From AP-15 sp963777435 (GTDB taxonomy: Bacteria > Pseudomonadota > Alphaproteobacteria > ATCC43930 > CGMCC-115725), in the NCBI GenBank assembly GCA_963777435.1, contig CAVZQT010000004.1, positions 124,001 to 188,000 on the forward strand: a stretch of DNA of 64,000 nucleotides, given 5' to 3'. Positions 34,628 to 42,798 of this stretch are shown here, piece after piece. Numbering within the stretch: the first letter of the stretch is position 1; the number at the start of each line of letters is the position of its first letter. The notes beneath the pieces were generated by a model, which was not told the DNA's origin, did no database searches, and worked only from the letters and a program-made list of their open reading frames with translations. Made by a program: the position numbers and the translations under genes.

Positions 34628-36493
34628 ATGAGCGTTTCTTCGAGCCGTTGGGATGTGATCGTCGTTGGCGGCGGGCATGCCGGATGCGAGGCGGCCGCGG
34701 CCGCGGCTCGCATCGGCGCCCGCACGCTGCTGTTGACGCACAAGCGCGCGACGATCGGCGAAATGTCCTGCAACCCGGCGATCGGCGGGCTCGGCAAGGG
34801 GCATCTGGTGCGCGAGATTGATGCGCTCGACGGCATCATGGGCCGTGCCATCGACCGTGCCGGGATTCAATTTCGGATCCTCAACCGCAGCAAGGGGCCG
34901 GCTGTACACGGCCCGCGCGCCCAAGCCGATCGCAATTTGTACCGCCGCGCCATCGCCGAATTGCTGGCCGAGACACCAAACCTCGACATCGCCGAGGGCG
35001 CTGCGGAAGACCTGATGCTGGACGACGCCGGAGGTGCAGCAGGCGTCATCCTGGCCGATGGAGGGTTCATCACCGCCGGGCGGGTGGTGCTGACGACCGG
35101 CACATTCTTGAACGGCCTGATCCATATTGGCGAGGAAAAAATTCCGGCCGGGCGGGTCGGGGAGGCGCCGTCGCATGGCTTGGCGGCGACCCTGGCCCGC
35201 GCCGGCTTCGCGCTCGGACGGCTTAAGACCGGCACTCCGCCCCGCCTCGACGGCAAGACGATCGACTGGGAGGGGCTCGACCGCCAGCCGGGCGACGATC
35301 CGCCGCCGCCATTTTCCTTTGTCACCGACCGGATTACGACGCCACAGGTCGCCTGCCACATCACGACCACGACTGCGGCGACGCATGCTGTGATCCGCGC
35401 CAATTTGCACCGCTCGCCGATGTATTCGGGGGACATCACCGGGACCGGGCCGCGCTATTGCCCGTCGATCGAGGACAAAATCGTGCGCTTTGCCGAGCGC
35501 GATCGCCATCAGATCTTTCTCGAACCGGAAGGGCTCGACGACGACACGGTTTATCCGAACGGCATTTCGACCTCATTGCCGCGCGAGGTGCAAGAGGCGT
35601 TCCTGCGCACCATCCCGGGCCTCGAACATACTGTGATGCGCCGACCGGGCTATGCGATCGAATACGATTTTGTCGATCCGCGCGAACTCTATCCGAGCCT
35701 TGAGACCCGCCGCGTCCCGGGCCTCTATTTTGCCGGCCAAATCAACGGCACGACCGGCTACGAAGAAGCCGCGGCGCAGGGCATCGTTGCTGGGCTCAAC
35801 GCGGCATTGGCGGCGGCGGGCTCGCAGCCGCTGACGCTCGACCGCGCCGACGCGTATATTGGCGTCCTGATTGACGATCTGGTGACGCGCGGTACCAGCG
35901 AGCCGTACCGCATGTTTACCTCGCGCGCCGAATATCGGCTGACCTTGCGCGCCGACAACGCCGATCAACGACTGACCCCCATCGCAATGCGGCTTGGCTG
36001 CGCCGGCAGCGAGCGCGCCGCTCGATTTACCGCAAAGATCGAGGCGTTGGCTGCCGCCCGCCAGCGGCTCGCCAAGTTGCGGATGACCCCGCCAGCCTTG
36101 CAGCGCCACGGCATCGCGGTCAACGAAGACGGCATCACCCGCAATGCCGCGGAACTGCTTGCCTACCCCGGCGTCGATCTCAAGCGGCTCGCGGCGATCT
36201 GGCCCGAACTATCAGCGCTCGCGACGGGCATTGCCGAGCAGCTCGAAATTGATGCGCGCTACGCCGGCTATCTCGAGCGGCAGGAGCGCGACATCGCCGC
36301 CTTCCGCCGCGACGAAGCGTTGTTGTTGCCTGAAGATCTCGACTATGGCGGCGTCGGCAGCCTGTCGCGCGAAATCACCGACAAACTTGCCGCTGCCCGG
36401 CCGGCGACGCTGGGTGCGGCGGCGCGTATTTCCGGAGTCACCCCGGCGGCGCTCGTCGCCTTACTGAGACATGTCCGGCGGCAGGCGGCCTGA
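34628..36493 (+). CDS. mnmG: tRNA uridine-5-carboxymethylaminomethyl synthesis enzyme MnmG (GidA)
   Basis: MnmG with MnmE modifies the wobble uridine of tRNAs and uses FAD. The ATG at 34628 ('SVSSSRWDVIVVGGGHAGCE') is chosen over an upstream frame start because that part is only the translated parS region. The FAD-binding Rossmann motif is VVGGGHAGCEAA. 'CNPAIGGLGKGHLVREIDAL' and 'GPAVHGPRAQADR' are family signatures, and the C-terminal MnmE-binding domain has 'DARYAGYLERQERDIAAF'. At 621 residues it is of usual size. The 3' end overlaps rsmG. Confidence 0.97.
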   Translation: MSVSSSRWDVIVVGGGHAGCEAAAAAARIGARTLLLTHKRATIGEMSCNPAIGGLGKGHLVREIDALDGIMGRAIDRAGIQFRILNRSKGPAVHGPRAQADRNLYRRAIAELLAETPNLDIAEGAAEDLMLDDAGGAAGVILADGGFITAGRVVLTTGTFLNGLIHIGEEKIPAGRVGEAPSHGLAATLARAGFALGRLKTGTPPRLDGKTIDWEGLDRQPGDDPPPPFSFVTDRITTPQVACHITTTTAATHAVIRANLHRSPMYSGDITGTGPRYCPSIEDKIVRFAERDRHQIFLEPEGLDDDTVYPNGISTSLPREVQEAFLRTIPGLEHTVMRRPGYAIEYDFVDPRELYPSLETRRVPGLYFAGQINGTTGYEEAAAQGIVAGLNAALAAAGSQPLTLDRADAYIGVLIDDLVTRGTSEPYRMFTSRAEYRLTLRADNADQRLTPIAMRLGCAGSERAARFTAKIEALAAARQRLAKLRMTPPALQRHGIAVNEDGITRNAAELLAYPGVDLKRLAAIWPELSALATGIAEQLEIDARYAGYLERQERDIAAFRRDEALLLPEDLDYGGVGSLSREITDKLAAARPATLGAAARISGVTPAALVALLRHVRRQAA

Positions 36494-37119
36494 GCCGCCG
36501 CTCGATGCGCGAAGGTTCGCCGAGCTCTTCCCGGTTTCACGTGAAACACTGGCGCGGCTCGAAGCCTATGCCGAGCTGCTGACCCGCTGGTCGGCGCGCA
36601 TCAACCTCGTCGGCCGCGACACGCTTCCCGATTTGTGGCGTCGCCACCTGCTCGAATTCGGCGCAATTGCAGCCGCTGGTCCCCGATGGCGCACAGAGCC
36701 TGATCGATCTCGGCAGTGGCGCCGGGTTTCCCGGACTGGTGCTGGCGATCCTTGGCGTGGCCGGGGTCGAACTGGTCGAGAGTGATTCGCGCAAAGCCGT
36801 CTTTCTCCGCGAGGCGGCCCGCGTCACCGCCGCAAACGTAGCGATTCGGCCGTGCCGCATCGCTGCCGTGCCGCCGCATCAAGTCGATGTGGTGACCGCC
36901 CGCGCGCTGGCGCCGCTCGACCGCTTGCTCGATCTGGCATACCCGTTTATCGCCCCCGCCACGATCTGCCTGTTTCCAAAAGGCGAGCACGCCGAGCAAG
37001 AATTGACCCATGCGCGCGAACGCTGGACAATGACGGCGTCGATGCACAAAAGCATCGCCGATCCGCGGGGGGTCGTTCTGCGTTTGCAAGGGGTCGGTCG
37101 TGAGCCTCACGAACGGTGA
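36471..37119 (+). pseudogene. rsmG: 16S rRNA (guanine-N7) methyltransferase RsmG (GidB), one-base frame offset
   Basis: RsmG methylates G527 of 16S rRNA. The first frame from ATG 36471 reads 'LFPVSRETLARLEAYAELLT' and 'INLVGRDTLPDLWRRHLLE'. The second continues with 'QPLVPDGAQSLIDLGSGAGF' (SAM-binding GSGAGF) and 'ELVESDSRKAVFLREAARVT'. Between them, GAATTC at 36654-36659 appears to contain one A too many; with GATTC the reading is LLDSAQLQPL. The repaired length is about 215 residues. The start overlaps mnmG by 23 bp, and the end overlaps parA by 20 bp. Confidence 0.9.
36533..36548. promoter_or_regulatory. parS: parS centromere site inside rsmG coding region
   Basis: GGTTTCACGTGAAACA carries the full 14-bp parS palindrome core. 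It is embedded in the rsmG reading frame and encodes Val-Ser-Arg-Glu-Thr, residues near the normal RsmG N-terminus, so the site and the protein sequence are compatible. It lies about 570 bases before parA. Confidence 0.95.
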
Positions 37120-37933
37120 GGCTTATCCAGAGGCGCGTGCCGTTACGCATCGGGCGCGCATCGTCGCGGTCGCGAACCAGAAGGGCGGGGTTGGCAAGAC
37201 CACGACCGCCATCAATCTGGCGACCGCACTCGCTGCCGCCGGACATCCGGCCCTCGTCATCGATCTCGATCCTCAAGGCAACGCCAGCACCGGGCTTGGC
37301 ATCGATCGCAAACAGCGCCGGCTGACCAGCTACGAACTCATTCTGGGCGATGCCGAACTCGCCGACGCCGCATTGCCGACCGAGGTGCCGGGGCTGTCGC
37401 TCGTCCCCGCCTCGCCGGATCTGAGCGGCGCCGAACTCGAATTGATGAACCGCGAGCGCCGCGAATTTTTTCTGAGCCGAGCGATCCGCAGTCGCGTGCG
37501 AGACTGGGCCGAGGTGCTGATCGATTGCCCGCCGTCGCTGAATTTATTGACAATAAATGCTCTGGTCGCAGCCGACGCCGTATTGGTGCCATTGCAGTGC
37601 GAATTTTATGCGCTCGAAGGATTGAGCCAGCTGATGCGGACGATTGAACGGGTGCAGCGCGCGCTGAACCCACGGCTCGAACTGCAGGGTGTCCTGCTGA
37701 CGATGTATGACGGGCGCAATAACCTAAGCGAGTCGGTGGCGCTCGATGTTCGCGGGCACCTGGGCGCGAAAGTCTTCGACACGATGATCCCGCGCAATGT
37801 CCGCGTGTCAGAAGCGCCCTCCTATGGCAAGCCGGTGCTGATCTACGACCACCGCTGCGCCGGCGCGCAGGCCTATATCGAGCTTGCCGGCGAAATATTG
37901 CGCCGCACCAACTCGGGCGCGTCGGCGCAATGA
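37100..37933 (+). CDS. parA: Chromosome partitioning ATPase ParA
   Basis: ParA is the Walker-type ATPase that moves ParB-parS complexes to the pole. The 277-residue protein has the deviant Walker A 'ANQKGGVGKTTTAINLATAL', 'VIDLDPQGNASTGLG' (Walker A' region), 'VLIDCPPSLNLLTINALVAA' (Walker B) and C-terminal 'TMIPRNVRVSEAPSYGKPVL'. The start is a GTG overlapping rsmG by 20 bp. It overlaps parB by 4 bp. Confidence 0.97.
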   Translation: MSLTNGEAYPEARAVTHRARIVAVANQKGGVGKTTTAINLATALAAAGHPALVIDLDPQGNASTGLGIDRKQRRLTSYELILGDAELADAALPTEVPGLSLVPASPDLSGAELELMNRERREFFLSRAIRSRVRDWAEVLIDCPPSLNLLTINALVAADAVLVPLQCEFYALEGLSQLMRTIERVQRALNPRLELQGVLLTMYDGRNNLSESVALDVRGHLGAKVFDTMIPRNVRVSEAPSYGKPVLIYDHRCAGAQAYIELAGEILRRTNSGASAQ

Positions 37934-38790
37934 GCGAGCGCCTGAGGCGGCGCCCGTTGGGCCGCGGCTTGGCAGCATTGCTCGGCGAGAACGAGGCCGA
38001 TGCTTCGTTCGATCCGGCGAGCCAGCGCCGGGTGGCGATAGAGATGATCCGGCCCAGCGCATTGCAGCCGCGACGCCGCTTTGCCGAAGCCGAGCTCGAC
38101 GCGCTGGCCCAGTCGATCCGCGAGAAGGGCGTATTGCAGCCTCTGCTGGTTCGCCCGGTTATCGACGATGACGCTGCATTCGAGCTCGTCGCCGGCGAGC
38201 GCCGCTGGCGCGCGGCGCAGCGGGTCGGCATCCACGAAATCCCGGTCATCATTCGCACGCTTTCGGATTCGGAAGCGCTCGAAATCGCGCTCGTCGAAAA
38301 TCTGCAGCGCGAGGAGCTATCGACGCTCGAAGAGGCCGAAGCCTATAAGCGGCTGACGACCGAGTTTGGCCGCACCCAGGCGAGCTTGGCCGAAGCCGTC
38401 GGCAAGAGCCGCAGCCATGTCGCCAATACGTTGCGGCTGTTGTCATTGCCGGCGCCGGTGCGCCATCGTCTCGACGAGGGCGAGTTATCCGCTGGTCATG
38501 CCAGAGCGTTGCTCGCCGCAGCCGATCCGGCCCGGATCGCGGAGGAGGTCGTGCGCCGTGGGCTCAATGTCCGCGCCACCGAACGCTTGGTGCAGCGCCG
38601 CGCGCAGCTGCCGCAAAAACCGCGCCAGCCGTTGCGCGACGCCGACACTTCGGCATTGGAACGCGATCTTGGCAATCGGCTCGGGCTGCGCGTCAGGCTC
38701 GAACCAAAAACCCGCGGCGGCGCGCTGACCCTTCATTACCAAAATCTCGATCAGCTCGACCGCGTCCTGCGCCTGCTTCGCGCCGGGTGA
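37930..38790 (+). CDS. parB: Chromosome partitioning protein ParB
   Basis: ParB binds parS and spreads as a CTP switch. The 286-residue protein starts with an Arg-rich segment ('RRRPLGRGLAALLGENE'). It has the CTP-binding and ParB/Srx region ('LVAGERRWRAAQRVGIHEIP', 'VENLQREELSTLEEAEAYKR'), the helix-turn-helix ('TQASLAEAVGKSRSHVANTL') and the C-terminal dimerisation domain ('LDQLDRVLRLLRAG'). Two parS sites lie just upstream, the expected partner. Confidence 0.97.
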   Translation: MSERLRRRPLGRGLAALLGENEADASFDPASQRRVAIEMIRPSALQPRRRFAEAELDALAQSIREKGVLQPLLVRPVIDDDAAFELVAGERRWRAAQRVGIHEIPVIIRTLSDSEALEIALVENLQREELSTLEEAEAYKRLTTEFGRTQASLAEAVGKSRSHVANTLRLLSLPAPVRHRLDEGELSAGHARALLAAADPARIAEEVVRRGLNVRATERLVQRRAQLPQKPRQPLRDADTSALERDLGNRLGLRVRLEPKTRGGALTLHYQNLDQLDRVLRLLRAG

Positions 38791-38799
38791 TCAGCCGCC

Positions 38800-39234
38800 T
38801 CAGCCGGCAAGGCCGTTGAATGCCGTGGCCAACCGGTGCGGTTCATAGGCGCGCGCCGCGGCAGGATCAGAGCCGCCGCCGGCTGCGCCGGGATTTGCTG
38901 GCTGCAAATGGGCGAGCGAACCGGCCCGATCCGCTGACGCCAACCACACCACACGCCAACCGTCGTCAGCCAGGCGGCGCGCACGGTCGATCGAAACGGC
39001 TGGCAATTGTGCCGGATCGCTGCCGCGGACCTGCTCGATAAACGCGCGGGGAGCGGCACATGCCAGGCTACCCGCATCGGCGCTTTGCTCGCAAAAGATC
39101 ACGTCAGCGCTAGCGAGAATATCTCGCTCGTTCGGGCTGATGCCGCTCACATCCGGAGCGAGCAGCCGAGGCGCCCGCCATTCGCCACCGGTAGCGCCGG
39201 GCGAACCGGAAAACGGAATTAGTGTCGATCGCAT
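38800..39234 (-). CDS. Hypothetical protein, weak tetrapyrrole-methylase-like pattern
   Basis: A 144-residue protein. ATG 39234 (GTG 39237 is the alternative) lies 7 bases after a GAGGAG ribosome-binding site. The middle has 'ERDILASADVIFCEQS' and 'ARRLADDGWRVVWLASADR', which loosely parallels the N-terminal half of uroporphyrinogen-III methyltransferases, but the protein ends far too early for that enzyme. It may be a truncated relative or a different family. It converges on parB with a 9-bp gap. Confidence 0.55.
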   Translation of the reverse strand: MRSTLIPFSGSPGATGGEWRAPRLLAPDVSGISPNERDILASADVIFCEQSADAGSLACAAPRAFIEQVRGSDPAQLPAVSIDRARRLADDGWRVVWLASADRAGSLAHLQPANPGAAGGGSDPAAARAYEPHRLATAFNGLAG

Positions 39235-39325
39235 CACTATGCTCCTCGCGTCAGCCGAGGGATTTTTACATCATCATGAAAGATGATTTGCACGATAAAT
39301 GCGGTAACAAGATGTGACAACAAAT

Positions 39326-39353
39326 AATATACATGATAGAACTGTCTTAACAA
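39326..39353 (-). promoter_or_regulatory. Candidate promoter for the leftward hypothetical gene
   Basis: On the minus strand TTGTTA (39348-39353) and TATATT (39326-39331) are spaced by 16 bases within an AT-rich 160-base gap between divergent genes. The gap is the most AT-rich stretch in this GC-rich window. Predicted 5' UTR is about 80 bases. Confidence 0.35.
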
Positions 39354-39363
39354 AACGCGTTTT
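39352..39363. promoter_or_regulatory. Perfect 12-bp palindrome, possible operator
   Basis: AAAACGCGTTTT lies 33 bases before the start of the plus-strand gene at 39397 and next to the candidate leftward promoter. It could be an operator for either gene. No regulator is encoded nearby, so the role is inferred from position only. Confidence 0.3.
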
Positions 39364-39396
39364 TGCGCCGCCGCCAGGGTGCGGTAAGCTTGCCGG

Positions 39397-39789
39397 ATGT
39401 CGGGCTTAAAACCGCGGTTTGCTAACGTCTTGCGCTGGCTGATGCTGGCTGCCGGGCGATCAACCAGACATACCGGCGCCGCACTGATGCTGCCGTTGGC
39501 CACTTCCGCCGCCGCGGCGCCCCCGCAAAACGCCGATCCCGCCTTGGCGCCGTGGTATCGAAGCCTGCTGCAGCCGGGAACGACGGTATCGTGCTGCTCG
39601 CTCGCGGATTGCCGCCCGACCGAATACCGGACCAAGGTGGACCATTACGAGGCGCTGGTCGGCGGCAACTGGGTCGCCGTGCCACCCGACAAAATTCTCC
39701 AGCGCACCGACAATCCGACGGGTCACGCCATCGTCTGCTGGACGCCGCAGCGCGGGATCATGTGCTTTGTCCGCGGCACCGAATCCTGA
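39397..39789 (+). CDS. Small secreted Cys-containing conserved hypothetical protein
   Basis: A 130-residue protein with a probable signal peptide (about residues 1-41, ending LATSAAAA). The compact mature part has 'GTTVSCCSLADCRPTEYRTK', 'WVAVPPDKILQRTDNPTGHA' and a C-terminal 'GIMCFVRG'. Five Cys suggest a periplasmic disulfide-bonded fold. Similar small exported proteins occur in alphaproteobacteria without known function. Divergent from the 38800-39234 gene. Confidence 0.75.
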   Translation: MSGLKPRFANVLRWLMLAAGRSTRHTGAALMLPLATSAAAAPPQNADPALAPWYRSLLQPGTTVSCCSLADCRPTEYRTKVDHYEALVGGNWVAVPPDKILQRTDNPTGHAIVCWTPQRGIMCFVRGTES

Positions 39790-39832
39790 ATACCTGCGGG
39801 CGTGTCGACAAAATTTCGGCGGCCTGCTCGCG

Positions 39833-40423
39833 TCAGATCTCCAAAAACACCGTCTCGTTTTCACCTTGCATAACGATATCGAGATGCCAGGTTCCCGCAT
39901 CAGAACCGAGGGGGGTGGCGAGCAGGGTTCGCCGGCGCGCCGGATCGTCGATCGCCAGCAGCACCGGATCGGTTTCGTTGAGCGGATGGCCGGCAAAATA
40001 GATCCGGGTGAACAATTGCTTCAACAAACCGCGCGCAAACAATGCTACCGCGATGTGCGGCGCCTGCAAGGCGTTGCCGCGTCCAGGCACCGGTCCCGGC
40101 CGGATCGTCGTAAAGCGAAACTTACCATCGGCATCGGTCGCAACCCGGCCAAAGCCGCGGAAATTGGGGTCCAGCGGTTTGTCGGTGCGAGTATCGTCGG
40201 GGTGGGCATAGCGTCCGGCGGCGTTGGCCTGCCACAATTCGAGACAGGCGTCGGGGACCGCAACGCCATCGCCGTCGATCACCCGGCCTTCGATCACGAC
40301 GCGCTCGCCCTGTGGACCGCCACTGTTCAGATCGGCCCAGTCCGGCCGGTCGAGGCTAATATGAAAAAACGGACCGACCGTCTGCGATGGAGTCGGGACG
40401 AGCTTGTCGGCCATTTCAGCCAT
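39833..40423 (-). CDS. pcaG: Protocatechuate 3,4-dioxygenase alpha subunit
   Basis: PcaG pairs with PcaH to cleave protocatechuate to beta-carboxymuconate in the beta-ketoadipate pathway. ATG 40423 overlaps the pcaH stop by 8 bp and gives 196 residues. An upstream frame extension was rejected as it lies within pcaH. Motifs: 'TPSQTVGPFFHISLDRPDW', 'CLELWQANAAGRYAHPDD', 'NFRGFGRVATDADGKF', 'APHIAVALFARGLLKQLFTR'. As expected for the alpha subunit, some Fe(III) ligand positions present in PcaH are missing. Confidence 0.93.
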   Translation of the reverse strand: MAEMADKLVPTPSQTVGPFFHISLDRPDWADLNSGGPQGERVVIEGRVIDGDGVAVPDACLELWQANAAGRYAHPDDTRTDKPLDPNFRGFGRVATDADGKFRFTTIRPGPVPGRGNALQAPHIAVALFARGLLKQLFTRIYFAGHPLNETDPVLLAIDDPARRRTLLATPLGSDAGTWHLDIVMQGENETVFLEI

Positions 40424-41126
40424 CCTCCATCGGCGTCGCCTCGCGCCCGCGCAAGACGATGTCCCAATGGTAGCCAAGCGCCCATTCCGCCTCGCTGAGG
40501 TTCGGATCGTAATCCGCGATCAAGCGCTCGCGCGCCCGCTGATCAGCGGTGCCGAGATAGATCGGGTCAAACGCCAGCAGCGGATCGCCGGGGAAATACA
40601 TCTGCGTGATCAGCCGAGTGGCGAAGGCGGGACCAAAGACACCGAAGTGAATATGCGCCGGACGCCATGAATTGTAGGTGTTGCGCCAGGGATAGGCGCC
40701 GGGCTTGATCGTCAGAAAGCGGTATTCGCCTCGCGCGTTCGTCACTGTCTGACCGACGCCGTCGAAGTTGGGGTCGAGCGGCGCGTCATGCTGATCGACC
40801 GGATGACGATAGCGCCCCGTCGAGTTGCATTGCCACAGCTCGACCAACGTGCCGGCGACCGGCCGCGCATCCTCGTCAAGCACCCGGCCGGCGACAATGA
40901 TCCGCTCGCCGAGCGGCGGGCCGCCATGCCCTTGTGTCAGATCGACCAGATCGGCGCCGGCCCAGCCGCCGGCGAACACAGGTCCCGTGATTTCGGTCAA
41001 GGTTTGTTCGAGGCGGATCGGCGCATATTTAGGCGCGCGCTTGACCGTGCTGCCGTAATCGGGATGCAGATAGGGTGGTTGGCCACCCTGGAGCGGACGC
41101 GCAAACGGCCGGATTGTCTCGCTCAT
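40416..41126 (-). CDS. pcaH: Protocatechuate 3,4-dioxygenase beta subunit
   Basis: PcaH carries the catalytic Fe(III) site. ATG 41126 with a GGGAGGATG ribosome-binding region gives 236 residues; the longer frame start was rejected. Motifs: 'PPYLHPDYGSTVKRAPKYAP', 'LVELWQCNSTGRYRHPVDQH', 'NFDGVGQTVTNARGEYRF', 'RPAHIHFGVFGPAFATRLIT', with the Tyr and His iron ligands in GRYRH and the PAHIHF segment. Other pca genes are not in this window. Confidence 0.95.
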   Translation of the reverse strand: MSETIRPFARPLQGGQPPYLHPDYGSTVKRAPKYAPIRLEQTLTEITGPVFAGGWAGADLVDLTQGHGGPPLGERIIVAGRVLDEDARPVAGTLVELWQCNSTGRYRHPVDQHDAPLDPNFDGVGQTVTNARGEYRFLTIKPGAYPWRNTYNSWRPAHIHFGVFGPAFATRLITQMYFPGDPLLAFDPIYLGTADQRARERLIADYDPNLSEAEWALGYHWDIVLRGREATPMEDG

Positions 41127-41389
41127 TATTCTCATCCTCCCAGAGTCGTTGCCAGCTCGGTCCGCGACCGCAGCCTGCTCAGCCCCGCTGTTGGCGTCAA
41201 GCTGCACTCGGTCCGTGCATCTGAACAATACGGGAAACTGCGCCGCCATGAAGCATCCGACCTGGCGCCAACCCCTCGGCCAAACTGCCGAATTAGTCAG
41301 AATGTTTAATCGAAATTGAAACCACCGGGCGCCCAGCTTAGGTGCTGTAGTGGAAAACGCGGGGAAGACGAGCTTTAAGAGAGGTCGTT

Positions 41390-41593
41390 ATGTGGCGCAG
41401 GCAACATGAATATTCGGTCGCGGAACTGCTCGACCACCCGGTTCTGGGCCTGCTGATGACGGGCCGCGGTATCGAACGCCGCGCGGTCGCGTTGCTGGTC
41501 GAAACCGCTGAGCAGGTCAGGGAAGCGAAACCGGAAAGCCGCGACGGACACTCTTTCGCAATCGCCGCCGAGACGGTTAGCTTCCAATTTTGA
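41390..41593 (+). CDS. Small conserved hypothetical protein
   Basis: A 67-residue protein 'EYSVAELLDHPVLGLLMTGR' then 'GIERRAVALLVETAEQ'. An AGAGAGG ribosome-binding site lies about 7 bases before the ATG. Similar short helical proteins are found in other alphaproteobacteria without a known role. It stands alone between the divergent pcaH and the convergent DUF3108 gene. Confidence 0.6.
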   Translation: MWRRQHEYSVAELLDHPVLGLLMTGRGIERRAVALLVETAEQVREAKPESRDGHSFAIAAETVSFQF

Positions 41594-41636
41594 CGCCGGC
41601 ATCGCCGTCGCGTGAGTTCAAAAGAGACCCGTCAGT

Positions 41637-42467
41637 TCATCCTGGGCAAGTTTTGGCATCGGTGCAGACCCGATCGAGCTGAATGACCAGCGGGAGATAG
41701 AACACCCGCACCGACACCGATAGCGGTAGCAGCCTCGCATCGTCTGTCAGAGTGAGTGCAACCGGGCGCGGCGCGTTATCGGGGTCGCCGTCATCGCTCG
41801 ATTCACCCTTGAACCCAGCGATCGGCCGCAGGTTCAGCGCCACTCGTAATGTGCCAGAGGTTTGTTCCGCCTTTGGCAAAATATGCCCGACGATGTCGAA
41901 TCGGCGCGTCCCGTCATAGACCGGGACAACAAAAGCCTTTTCGGGAACGGTCTTATGCGCCGCCACCGCAGCGCGCATGCATTCGAGAGCGGTCAACGGA
42001 TCGACGATATCTCGGCGGTATTTCTCGGCGAGCGGCGGTTTGCGGCTGGTATCGTCGGCGGTGCGCTCGGCGATCACCGCAGCGTCGCGCGTAACGAACT
42101 GGATGCCGATATGGCGATCGCGATACTTGCGAAGATCGTACAGCGCGCTGTACCGCGACGGTTCGGCCGCAGCATCTGGAGCGAGGCGGCCGCCGGCCTC
42201 GGCGACCGCGCGAAAATGAGTGACGAGGCGCGGCAGCCCCTCGGTGCGTATCTCGATTTGATCGCGATAGACAGGGGCGGCATTGCTCAGCTTCAGGCGG
42301 ATTTGCGCCGCCGGCAATCCGGCCCAGTAGGCGGTGTAGTCGGCGACCAGTTGACCGGCCTTGGCAGAACCGGCTGCCAACCCCAGCAGCGCCACAAAGG
42401 CGACGAAGGCAACTTCGGTTCGCCAAGGACAAAAGGAGCTCCTCGAGCCCAGGGCGCCAGCCTTCAC
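41637..42467 (-). CDS. Exported DUF3108-type protein
   Basis: A 276-residue protein. The GTG at 42467, whose GTGA overlaps the upstream small gene, decides the start. A signal peptide covers about residues 1-37 (VAFVAFVALLGLAAGSAKAG). The rest is beta-rich, with 'LVADYTAYWAGLPAAQIRLK', 'YSALYDLRKYRDRHIGIQFV' and 'DIVDPLTALECMRAAVA', the layout of the DUF3108 family of periplasmic proteins with unknown function. It forms a two-gene operon with the small upstream gene. Confidence 0.8.
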   Translation of the reverse strand: MKAGALGSRSSFCPWRTEVAFVAFVALLGLAAGSAKAGQLVADYTAYWAGLPAAQIRLKLSNAAPVYRDQIEIRTEGLPRLVTHFRAVAEAGGRLAPDAAAEPSRYSALYDLRKYRDRHIGIQFVTRDAAVIAERTADDTSRKPPLAEKYRRDIVDPLTALECMRAAVAAHKTVPEKAFVVPVYDGTRRFDIVGHILPKAEQTSGTLRVALNLRPIAGFKGESSDDGDPDNAPRPVALTLTDDARLLPLSVSVRVFYLPLVIQLDRVCTDAKTCPG

Positions 42468-42691
42468 GATGGCAGATAGCTCCAGGCGGCGCCGTCCCAC
42501 ACAATCTTTTCGCCGCTCGGAAAACGCAATTCGATGCCGCCGGTCTTCGAACGGGTGCGGCGCACCTCTCCGGCGGTGTCCAACTGTTCGGCCTCCCAAC
42601 GATCGGTCAATGCCAATCCGATGCGGCCGGGGCTCAACCCATCCTTCTGCAACGCAACCGCATCGTCGAGAAGCTCGCGCACAGCACTCAT
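42464..42691 (-). CDS. Small conserved hypothetical protein, coupled to DUF3108 gene
   Basis: A 75-residue soluble protein ('VRELLDDAVALQKDGLSPGR', then 'GIELRFPSGEKIVWDGAAW'). Its stop overlaps the GTG start of the DUF3108 gene by 4 bp. The composition and clean overlap argue for a real gene. No function recognised. Confidence 0.65.
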   Translation of the reverse strand: MSAVRELLDDAVALQKDGLSPGRIGLALTDRWEAEQLDTAGEVRRTRSKTGGIELRFPSGEKIVWDGAAWSYLPS

Positions 42692-42798
42692 GACACGACC
42701 TCGCTCTTGTCTCCGAGTGCCTCAGTTTACCACGCGCGCTTTGCCCCTTCCGGAAAATCGCAATCGTGCGCCGCTCGGCAGTATCCGAAGCAGCGCCT

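Noticed and set aside
34598..35509. Long minus-strand frame over mnmG
   Set aside because: Antisense to mnmG, whose motifs are unmistakable.
37118..37130. DnaA-box-like TTATCCAGA near parA
   Set aside because: A single near-match with one mismatch inside a coding region; no cluster of boxes or AT-rich unwinding region, so no origin is called.
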